From contig NW_003206658.1 in the NCBI RefSeq assembly GCF_000006405.1, forward strand, positions 841,927 to 876,128: a stretch of 34,202 nt of DNA, written 5' to 3'. Shown here piece by piece: positions 22,921-32,900 of the stretch. The position numbers and the translations under genes were made by a program. Below the pieces are notes generated by a model, which saw nothing but the letters and a program-made list of their open reading frames with translations, searched no databases and had not been told where the DNA came from. Position 1 is the stretch's first letter; each line of letters opens with the position of its first letter. This DNA is from Perkinsus marinus ATCC 50983 (taxonomy: Eukaryota; Perkinsozoa; Perkinsida; Perkinsidae).

Positions 22921-23197
22921 TCATCATCATCAACAACAATGACAAGAATCACCTTTTACTTGTCTATCACTTTGATTAATAGTCATAATCATCATTAATG
23001 TCGATACTATTACTGCCACTTGTTGTATAGGCCACCTGTCCTATTACTACTACTATTACCATTCTACTACTACTACATCACATCATCATCATCCATTGGT
23101 TTCCTCTCTATTAATCCTTGTGTATCATAAACCCACTTGTTGTATCCTCGTCAGTTTTCTATCTCCATGTCCTCCTCCTTCTTCCTGTTCGTTTAGT
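22921..23197. other. Spacer rich in CAT/TAC triplets
   Basis: Low-complexity spacer after the phosphatase stop with TACTACTAC and CATCATCATCATCC runs. A pyrimidine-rich tract ending TTCGTTTAG at 23200 looks like a 3' splice site for the next gene. Confidence 0.35.
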
Positions 23198-24896
23198 GCC
23201 CTGATGTATTAGATGATGTTGGTTGTTACGATACTTTGCTTGTTCGAGTAGTGATCGATACTAATCGCCGCATAATATTAAGTGACTTAATGGGACTAAG
23301 ATGATGATGAGGTAGTGTTAGACTCCGTTGTTGTAGTATGGTTATCATCATCATAGTATTAGGTAGTAGTACCTGATGTTGACTGCTTGATCAGTAGCAT
23401 TCCCTTCAATAGTTGGGTAATGTCAGTAATAGGATGGTATTTACTCTAAACCTTCCAAGTTAGTATTACTATCCCTACTTACTATAGTTAGCCTATACCT
23501 AGCCTCTATACTGATGGAGGTAGTAGTAATGTGTTGCCACCCAAGTGATGATAGTCTCTCCTTCTCCTCACCAAGACATGTTACTACATCTACCTCTCAG
23601 ACTGGCCTCTATACCCGCTGTTTATGCATATGTCATTGAGGCTGCTCGCTTATGTGATGGTGATAACTCAGTAAACCTCTATCGTTGCTGGATATGGCCA
23701 GCTCGATATCCTCCATAAGTATTACACCAAGGTCTAGGCTATTAAAACCTTTCTCATCATAATATACACCTCTACTACTGAGTCTATGGTGAGCCTCTAC
23801 TCATGACACCTTATTCTACTATTACTACCTCTATGGGTAGTATTCGGTGTGGCATCACACGATCATCATCATCATCATGATGAGAGGCTTACTCTGTGAC
23901 GAAAATTGTTTTGCAAATCGTAGCCTATTGTATGAGCAGTAATAGTGTTAATGCCCGATCTAAGCGTTTTTCAGGTTGCTCGGTATGATCATTGAATACT
24001 ACTATTACTACCTGGTCCTACGCTGGTCCTCAATACGCCAGGATACTATCAGGTAATCGAGTCGATGTGTATCTCTATCCTCGACTTCAATGAGGATGAT
24101 AGTCCTTCCTCATCCCTAATGATATTCAAAACTGTCGATCATAGAGTGTTGGAGCATCATCAGTTGTTAAAAGGGTCTAGTTGCCTCTTCGCGTGAATGA
24201 TGAGTTATCCCTTTGTACGGTCGTACTTACTCTGCTTTCTGTCAACATGCTATTATCATCATAAGACCCTGCCTCCCGTTGTTGTTGTTGATGGTGGTGG
24301 TGGTGGTATGTAGTTGTATTACGTCTATAGTATCATCTGAATCGACTAGTACTACTACTACGATAATACACAATGGTCTGCATCATCTCTCGTTCCTCAT
24401 TATCAACAACATCACCAACAACAACAGCTACTACAACTATCTCGAGCCCCACTATTACTACTACTACGAGCGATAGAGGTATAATATCCCCAAATAGGGT
24501 AGTACCACACATTGCTGCATCCTAAGGTACGGCAACGCTTGCAACAATTTCGGTATGTGGTGTACTTACCATAGCAGCCCTTGGGTTTGTATTGTGGTTA
24601 AACTCTATTGAGCATAATAATAGTAGTAGGAGGCAAGCTTGTTCTTCTTTACACAAGTACTAGTATCATCATAATAATACTATAGATCTTTGTTGATTAC
24701 ATTCTATTCCGTATTCAGGATACTACCTATTTCCTCTCTTACTACTAAAGGGGAGAGTCGATATTATTCTCAATGGTATCGTCGGCCAAGGCTTTTATCA
24801 ACTCTTAGTGTTATTAATGAAGAAGAGGATGATGATGATGATTACTCCGATGAATATTCTCAAGATGCTTCTACTACGAGTTCTGAACTATTCTAA
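23198..24896 (+). CDS. Unrecognised multi-exon gene, exon structure unresolved
   Basis: Several short open stretches in exon-like settings: CPDVLDDVGCYDTLLVRVV (from 23201), PHQDMLLHLPLRLASIPAVY then AYVIEAARLCDGDNS (about 23565-23670), and ILDFNEDDSPSSSLMIFKTV (about 24078-24137). The best-supported part is the last exon, from a CAG at about 24720 through SRYYSQWYRRPRLLSTLSV to an acidic tail ending SSELF (stop 24894-24896). Two readings compete upstream. One gives a Thr/Ser-rich stretch then a hydrophobic helix (SVCGVLTIAALGFVLWL, about 24556-24605), a mucin-like single-pass membrane protein. The other gives a Gln/Leu-rich segment ending RAIEVRQRLQQF before a GTATGTGG splice donor. No family recognised. 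Confidence 0.4.
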
Positions 24897-25148
24897 GTAT
24901 GATGATTATACTACTATAACAACTATCAATTCCCTCGTGTCTGTGATATGATACAGTATTACTGTATCATGGTATCGTGCCCCTCATAACTACTTTTTAT
25001 TACAAATATCCCTATGCGAGCAGCAGTGGAGTCATAATCATCATCATCGCACTAGTGCTATTACTATTCATCCACCTCCAAGTGTCAAGAGGCTCTTGCT
25101 GGTCATATCTATATGTCGTCGTAGTCTACTCCTTTGAATATAAAAGGA

Positions 25149-25379
25149 ATGGATCTCACTACTGCTCGAGTGAAGCAGCAGTATGATAATCTTACTACTA
25201 CTGCTAGTAGTACTGATCTCTGTCTTATATTCATCATCAATTAACTTCATCAAATGCGTCTCTGATTACGGTTCTATTGACCATAAAAGTATAGACGTGT
25301 TATTCACCAAGAAGCTTTGCGTTGTGATGATCGTTCACTTAGACTAGAGTATTATTATAATCATGCTCCCTGGTTATAG
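25149..25379 (+). CDS. Possible small two-exon gene
   Basis: ATG at 25149 opens MDLTTARVKQQYDNL. After a probable intron, an exon from about 25290 reads YRRVIHQEALRCDDRSLRLE and then YYYNHAPWL to a stop at 25377-25379. The second exon is rich in charged residues and looks coding, but I recognise no family. It may also have upstream exons near 25020-25110. It sits head-to-tail about 100 bp before the GTPase gene. Confidence 0.3.
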
Positions 25380-25477
25380 CAATATCGTTGTATATCCTTC
25401 TATGCATGCTACCATTAACACGATTATCATCATCATCATCATTCTATTACAATCATCAGGCATCATGCATTACTACT

Positions 25478-25746
25478 ATGAGGGCATCAGTAGTAGCAAG
25501 ATGTACATTCGCTAGTGGTGACTTCAAAAGGAAGAGAAGACTCATTGTTGATAGCCCTCCAGAGGCAGCTGCTCAACACATTAAGCAAGTTACACTATTC
25601 GATCCTTATCCATCATTCGAAGCTCCTCATCAATTCGGTTATGAAGTTGATAGAGATGGTCATTGGTATGTTGGTCATATGATGAGGACCAAACAAGCTT
25701 TACCTACATGGGCTAATCGAGTTGATGTTATTATTGAGGTCAGTAG

Positions 25747-25777
<31 letters not shown>

Positions 25778-27069
25778 TATTATTATTACTATTATCCTAA
25801 TTTAATATAGGTTCGAGATGCTCGAATACCTCTTACCTCGGCACAAACCGAATTGAATACGACTTTAAGAGAGTCGGGTATAAGGAAGTTACCAAGACTC
25901 ATAGTACTCAATAAATGTGATCTGGTCACACCTAGCATGGCCCGAAGAGTAAGATAGATGGGTTAATAAGCTTATGATGGCCGCCGCCCGAATGGTAGGC
26001 ACAGGAGATGATTGAAGCCCACTCTAATACTCAGTGTGTATTGGCAACTTCTGTTATGAAGAAGGGTGTAGTGAAGATAAAGGAATTCATGTTAGCCTCA
26101 CGAGAGATACGTTTCAAGTCGTTGGGTATATATGGCCTTATATTAGGCCTACCTAATACAGGTGATGATCATGATATTGGCTGTTGTATCACATACTGTG
26201 ATATTGTCAGGGAAATCTACTACAATTAATGCATTGAAACGTCTTTCACTACTAGCATCCAAAACTAGATATGATTCTCGAGATAGTATGATAGGTGTTA
26301 GTAGAGCACAAGCTAGGTGATGAATGATACATGTAAATGTTGTTCATGTCATCATTAATTATCAGAGTTACAATGTCCCCTGGTACAACAGAGCTTATAA
26401 GAGCATATCAACTTAGTCACAATCCAACACTCTATTTAGTTGATACTCCTGGTGTCACTTTCCATAAGGTGCTGCTGCTGCTGCTGCTGCTCCTCGCCTT
26501 ATTATCATGATCATCATACCATCAAATATCCTTATTAGGATAAAAGTAATCCCGAGAGGAACCTAAAATTAGCAGCTGTTGGTACATTCCCTGACCACAT
26601 TTTTGGTGAATTATACATCGCTGATTACATCCTTTGGAGACTCAATAATGCCCGTCTCTTTCAGTAATACCACAACTACTTGTTATTCTCTCAATAATAT
26701 TATTACTACTACTCAGATATGTGAATGTATGCGCTTTGAACGCTCCCACTAATGATATCCGATCAGTATGTAGAGAGATAGCATACCAATTATGCAGTGA
26801 TCCATGTAGAGATTCGGGAGCTATGGATGTCCTATCTGGTGTAGGGAAGAGATGGAAGAACAGATCTTTACTACTATCATTAGGCACGTACTTTCCTCAA
26901 GTTCTATCGTAATGGTTTACTTGGTCGTTATTGTTTGGATGCTTTACCCACCGTGAATGAATTGAATAGATATGATAATTTGGTAGAGGAAGCAGAACCT
27001 CCGGGTCCTTGGGGACCTAATACATATCCATTGGATCAACGTGCTACCATACTCACATCGTATACTTAA
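25478..27069 (+). CDS. MTG1: Circularly permuted GTPase of MTG1/YlqF type
   Basis: Ribosome-assembly GTPase with permuted motif order G4-G1-G3. HWYVGHMMRTKQALPTWANR matches the family N-terminus (WxxGHM). After an intron comes EVRDARIPLTS, then G4 as VLNKCDLV, G1 as GLPNTGKST split by a 49-nt intron (26162-26210), and G3 as LVDTPG. A C-terminal segment contains AAVGTFPDHIFGELYIADYI. The N-terminus MRASVVARCTF is basic and could be a mitochondrial presequence, which would fit MTG1 on the mitochondrial large subunit; an organellar role is inference. Start 25478 lies just before conserved sequence. The intron at 25739-25810 holds ten uninterrupted CAT repeats. A 55-nt intron near 25950-26004 contains no obvious coding sequence. 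The protein ends LTSYT before TAA at 27067-27069. Confidence 0.9.
25748..25777 (+). repeat. (CAT)10 microsatellite within intron
   Basis: Ten perfect CAT units followed by TAT/TAC triplets, within the intron 25739-25810 of the GTPase gene. It is the longest pure example of the triplet runs that fill introns across this window. Confidence 0.95.
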
Positions 27070-27242
27070 TGTGTTTCTCATTATTATGGTATTATTTTGT
27101 TATTGTTGATCACTATTACTGGAATTTATGCCCAACTCATTCCTATTCATTGAGAGGGTGAAGAGCTCTCTTCTCTATTGTTAGGAACAGTTGTCTTCTC
27201 ATCGCCTCAAATATCAGTATCCTTGATAGTATTGGTAGTATC
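27070..27242. other. Intergenic gap after GTPase gene
   Basis: AT-rich spacer, no element recognised. Confidence 0.3.
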
Positions 27243-28870
27243 ATGTCTACAGATCATCATCATTTGGATGAGAATGCGTTCATGGTGGAGACGAATAACC
27301 AACATCATCATCTGCATAGGGAATCATCATTGATAATAAGCAAACTATCAGCCTCTGAGAAGTTATTGGAGAAGTTAGCTCAGTGAGTATCCTACTTCAT
27401 CTTCTACTATGGACATATCACGCTTAGGTTCGATAGTAAAGTTAAACGCTTTAAGTATGATGATGGAGTAGAAGACCAGAAAAGTGATGATCATAATGGG
27501 CTCCATGATGATGATGATGAGGTCCCACCTGAGGTAGTATTATTGTTTATAATGTGATTATTACCTTCTCCTCCTCCTCTTAGGGTATACCTAAAGGGGC
27601 TGTACCTCCTAGTGGTCATCTTATACTCAAGCATCTACATCTACCAGGGACTATCATTGATATTATTGGTTTGGAAACTATATTAAGTACAAGGAATATT
27701 AGGGTTGTTGAAGATCTTGGGTATTCAGGTAGGTAGGCTAATCGTGGTGAGCCTAACCATTGAGCAGATATAAAACATTTATATAAGGCCTTACTTGATG
27801 AAGTATCTAATATGGGCGATATTCATGGTGATTTATTAGATCTGGAGAAGTTATTCAAAGTAAGAATGGCAGTAGCCGATAATATTTAAATACAGTTAGG
27901 TATCCGATACCCATAAAGAGAATAATAACTCTACAAACGATGATCACCATGATATACGATTCATGACTGATGAATATCTTGCCTCCGATAGAGCAGGGCA
28001 GAAGATGATGATGATGCTATGCACTGTCTATGATGATAATATGATAATGAAAGGCCTCGCAGGAGACGATGGTGGTGGAAATGAGTCTTCGATGGTTAAT
28101 GCTAGAGATAGGAAAAGTATGCTCACCAGGGGATAGGAGTATATAAGATGTGAAGCAGCTCCTCATATTCAGAAGTTAAGCTCAATGCTCTCAATGCTAT
28201 TCGTATATCATATCTTCAACATGGTAAGAACGTCAATAACGTCGATGTCATAAAGGGAATCCTCAAGTTATTGGCATTGGATAGTGATACTGCCGTTACA
28301 CTTAGTGTAATTATACTTATAGGGCAATATGAGCAAATACTCCCCTTTCACCTTGTAGGCACTAAGTGCATTAGAGGCGGTTCCAAAAGAAGAGGGTCAT
28401 TGGGTAGAGGAAGGGATAGCATCCTATCTATCACGGCCTACAATCACTTCAAGGGATGCTACTAGTGACGAACTAAAATGTGTATTATCTAACATTATGA
28501 ACATACATCTAGAAGCAGTACTAGAAGGATGTTATAAGTCTATGGAGAGTAGGATGAAAACTGTTGACAAAAAGAAGAGGAAGATGATGAAGTGGATACC
28601 TTATCAGCTCATTACAGCTCATCTAGATCCTCACACTACATCATCTAAGGTTGGTACGCATGATGGTACGTAATTATACATTCTCAGTTAATGGACATTG
28701 CAATGGCATTACTACGTGTAGATGCAACATTCGATGAAGGGTCGATAACCAGACTGCGAGTGAGTATAGCAAGAGGAGTATTGAAATGATATGCCCCTTA
28801 TAATCATCAGGAATCGGCTGAAGAGGAGCTCATCCGACTTGGAGAATCTGATGTTGTTCATGGCGCTTGA
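27243..28870 (+). CDS. Unrecognised multi-exon gene, possibly helical-repeat protein
   Basis: Starts MSTDHHHLDENAF at 27243, with KLSASEKLLEKLAQ closing the first exon at about 27381. Later exons include GIPKGAVPPSGHLILKHLHL and GTIIDIIGLETILSTRNIRV (27584-27720), DIKHLYKALLDEVSNMGDIH (about 27770-27830), VKLNALNAIRISYLQHGKN, ILKLLALDSDTAVTLS, then ALSALEAVPKEEGHWVEEGI and KCVLSNIMNIHLEAVLEGCY. The final exon ends ELIRLGESDVVHGA before TGA at 28868-28870. Repeated Leu/Ala-rich helical segments such as VTLS|ALSALEAV suggest HEAT/ARM-like folding, which is only an impression. An acidic His/Asp region occurs at about 27480-27530. The function is unknown to me. Confidence 0.55.
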
Positions 28871-29168
28871 TGACCATCAACCTTATTGGTGCATGCGAAA
28901 TTAGTTTCCATTAAAAGTATGTTTAGTATGATCATTAGTCATGGCCCCGAGATTATCAACGATACTCACTTGCCATGGTCTCTATATTAATATTTATATC
29001 GCTGGACAGAACATATCGCTGCATATCTCATAGAGTATTCGCTACAATAAACACTCAAATATCCATCATTACATCCTTAACAGTTGGCACAGATATAGTA
29101 GTCTTAGAAAAAGTGTAGTACTATTATCTCGATAACTCTGGTTCTTAGCAGCTAGATTTGTGAAATGT

Positions 29169-29473
29169 CCATTGGGCCAATGGCATTGGGCATGGTGTTG
29201 TACATATCACCACTTTTCATATGGCATCCATATCGAGAATGGCGTCCCGACCCGAATTGGAGAGATAACGAATTGTCTGACTGTTGAGTCAGTTACCACA
29301 TTATCATCAAATGTGAGGTGTTGTTCTTCTTTCCATGAACGTAGCGTCTTTAATATATCATCTCTTCGTGACGAAGAGGCGGAGCTCGCTTAGTCCTTGT
29401 CTATTGATTCATTCAATAGACGCATCAAGCTCTACCCCGGAATATGGCCGCGGTTCGATCCCCGGGTAGGACA
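29169..29473 (+). other. Cluster of four perfect hairpins followed by a tRNA-type B box
   Basis: CCATTGG/CCAATGG (29169-29183), CTGACT/AGTCAG (29277-29292), CTCTTCG/CGAAGAG (29362-29378) and GTCTATTGA/TCAATAGAC (29399-29421) are perfect stems with loops of one to five bases. CGGTTCGATCCCCGGG at 29451-29466 matches a tRNA T-arm/B box, and GTCCT at 29393 can pair with AGGAC at 29468-29472, about 80 nt apart, like an acceptor stem. TTTT follows at about 29475. The T stem is poorly paired and no normal D or anticodon arm forms, so this is at best a degenerate tRNA or SINE-like remnant. Confidence 0.4.
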
Positions 29474-29623
29474 TTTTCCCGTCATTATAGGTTTTCGTGC
29501 ATATCTCTTCGAGCTGCTCGCACAATCGAGTTTTTCAATTTTTGCGCAAACGTTGGCATATAGAGGAGTCGTTTGATCTATCTGGTGGCCTCCTATGCTC
29601 CGTAGTTAGGCCAGAATAATTCT

Positions 29624-29643
29624 GCACGCACGCACGCACGCAC
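29624..29643 (+). repeat. (GCAC)n microsatellite
   Basis: Five consecutive GCAC units. It is the only notable tetranucleotide run in a window otherwise dominated by triplets. Confidence 0.85.
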
Positions 29644-29992
29644 AACGCGAAAGTGCCTCCTGTTGTTGCGGTATATGCTCCGCTGGCTTCGCAATTTAGA
29701 GTTACCGCCACGTCATCACCTCAACATTAGCAAAGTGATATCGAAGTATCTTGTTAAGACACGCTAGTCCAGGAATTATACGTGATGCTTTCATGCACAA
29801 TTCAATGATGCTAACACGAGTCACCAATTACGTGAAAAAGACGATCTCTAGAGTCGTTAAAATCTGTATGTCTAGAACAATGTCGTGGAAATACTTCACC
29901 AATACAGGTCAAGTTGACATGAAAAAAATCCACGTGGATGCAGGTCCATATTGAATGTCATCGGTTATGTCCTTATTCGTGTTGATGGTGAC

Positions 29993-32900
29993 TTAAGATG
30001 CTTCCAATACTAGAAGGAAGTCTTGAAGTCTATTGCAGGCATCATGAATATTCTCGATCGATGTTGCATATCTATTATGGAGTAATAATAATTACTACAA
30101 TTAGCACCCTCATTACGACAGCCTGACTACTGGTTGTGTGGTGCAAAACCCGTCTCCAGGTACTATCGATAAACCATGTGAAGATAATAGATGTTCACCT
30201 AAAGCAAGGTCGTATAATAATAAGGGCAGATAGTAGTAGTATCATCACTACAGAGTTGAGCAACTCCTAGTGTAGGATCTCCCTTCGAGTGTCTTAATTT
30301 GTTAACATAATACCCCAGATCAGGCATTGCATAGAAAGCACCTTTTGGGGGTTTATCCGGACATATAACATTAGGTATCATTCTTAGACGATCAAAGAGT
30401 GTATCCCTTTTATATTGGAGTTCTGCTAATCTATCCTTATGCCAAGATGATGATACATCACATAAAGCAGCTACGCCTCCAATTTGGGATGCTGTGCCTA
30501 TGAGGGACTTATTAAATTATAAGCATAAATATAATTATGTTACATGGACAACCTGTTACTTGACCTAATATCTTCCCAATAGCTCTATCGATCCAACGAT
30601 CATCACTACATACAGCATACCCAAGACGTAAACCAGTCATAGCGAATGCTTTGGAGAATCCACCGATCGTACTAAATATGGATAGTAATAATAATAGTAA
30701 TAATAATACAATCATCCTACATTATCCTATCTCTCACTATTGGACTACATACACCCGCTAGAGTATAATGAATATCCCCATCATATACCAACCTTTCGTA
30801 ACTAATAATAATGAGCCTTACACTGATGATGATGATCTATTATAACGATGCTAGCCAATATTACAGATCATCACATACAGCCATAATGCCGGTATGTTGT
30901 TGTAGGAGTTCAGCAATACGTACCAATCTAATGTAACGATGTACAAGGTAAGTAATAATGACTATTATTACTCATCCTTGGGTATGACATAACCAGTAGG
31001 GTTACACGGTGAGTTCAAGACTATGATCTTAGTCTTGGAAGTGATAGCCTAATACGACTAGATATACTCATAGTATTATTAGTATTATTATTACAGATGC
31101 TATGCTATGAGCAGTAATAGCATATTGAGGAGAGATGCTTTGGACATATACTGGGGTAGCATCACACATACGAGCCAAATCTGGGAATGTTGGCCAACAT
31201 GGAGTAGGTATTATTATCTACTAATCTCATGTGTTAATAATGATGATAATGATGTAGTTGATACCTCATCTCCAGCATTAAGAATAGCCATAAAGGAAGC
31301 AGCAATAGCAGCCTTGCCACTAGCAGTAATAACTACATTCTTAGGCTCAATGCCTTCAATACCTTTACGTATACGAAGATCATCTGCTATTGCCTTTCCT
31401 GAGAACAATGACTGCTCATACTATCAATGAGCCTCCTAGACTCATCATTACTGAGATTGAATATACCATTGGAGGGGGAGTATCTGCACCCTTCTCCTGA
31501 TGTTAATGATGATGCAATAGCTGATGTTATCTACTCAAATAATAATCATCATTAACACCATAGTTGGATTAGTACTACCTCTATTGGTGGTTTAAAATCA
31601 GGTTCCCCAACACCTAATGCTCCTTGTATATCTCGACCCTCTCTCTTTAATTCTGTCGCTTGAGCATGTAGTCTAACAGTTGTACTAGAAGGTACTCTAT
31701 CACATAGGTTCGAGTATGGAATAGTCTTTAAGGTAATCTGAATACCACCATGAGTGATGCAGCAGCAGCAGCAGTAGATATCGACAAGCCCTAATGATAA
31801 TGTAGGCCTATCATTACATCGTCGACATTATTATCGTCATCTTCTTCTTCATCATCTTTATCGTCTTCTAGTAGCAACATATCCTTCACCTTATGGAAAC
31901 TACTTTGGAACGCCAGTAGTTGCTGTTCAGAAGCCGTATTATAACGATATAAACCCTTGAATAAGACGTCACTAAAGAGACGTCGTCAAGTAACAATTAT
32001 TCTTGCTATTAGCTCATATGCTTACCTATCATTGATAGTATTATTCATGAGTTTAATAAGACTCCTAAAACCTAGAGTATCGATATTAGTAGTATGTAGT
32101 TTGGGTGTAATACCCCCTAATACTCTTCCAGTAAGATGTGTTATAAATTGTGTAGCAGCAGCTATCTTATCATGATCTGATGATGTCATTTTAACAAGTC
32201 TACATCCACATTTCTCGAATAACCCCAACCACCATTTACTATCATAATCATCATGATCTGATAATGATGTTTCTAATAATACCATACTATCATCATATAC
32301 CAATGGTAGATTATACCAACCATATTTACCACTATCGGGGCCAAACATAGGATGAGTACATAGAATACTCACAGATAATGATGTAGTAATATAGGATGTA
32401 TCATCATCATCATCATTTTGGAAGAATGCCTCTTTCAAAAGCTAATAATAATAAAGCGAGTATTAGTAGTAGTATTAGTTCTTATTACTTCTTTAGGATA
32501 CTCCTTCACGCTACATACATCCACTATTAGTAGGTTTTTCTTTGATCTCCTTCTTGTTGTTGTTGTTGTTGACTTGATTGCTGATGATAATTCATGTATA
32601 ACATCCTTTAATGATAATATTGAGGTGGCAATAACAATAATATCGGGTTGCTCATGATGTAGCATAGCTTTTATATTCATATCAGGATAGTATCTGAGCA
32701 TATATAACTACTACTACCACCACCACACCACCTCTTTCTCCTGCTCTTCACTACCTTATACCAAGTGTCTTAGCATGATCAGATCTCCATCTATCATCAC
32801 CATCCTTCCTATTAGTAGCACTGAAAGTCGTAGTATCACCACATACTCTCGTCAATCGATCACATAAGAATTGGGCAAATTTACCGTACCTGATGATGAT

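Larger units (their letters stand above)
28871..29992. other. Convergent intergenic island without recognised gene
   Basis: About 1.1 kb between the 3' ends of two converging genes. From about 29100 the sequence loses the CAT/TAC triplet texture and becomes more mixed, resembling the transposon island at 8430-15240. It holds palindromes, a B-box motif, a GCAC microsatellite (29624-29643) and a 67-codon open frame at 29751-29954 that I do not recognise. It may be an old insertion. No terminal repeats or target duplication were identified. Confidence 0.4.

Noticed and set aside
25940-26005. Apparent frameshifts in the GTPase gene (9- and 10-base micro-introns)
   Set aside because: A single 55-nt GT-AG intron from GTAAGATAG to GGCACAG joins Arg-Arg to Glu-Met-Ile in frame, so no frameshift is needed.
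29393-29473. Functional tRNA gene
   Set aside because: B box and part of an acceptor stem are present, but the T stem has mismatches and the D and anticodon arms do not form.
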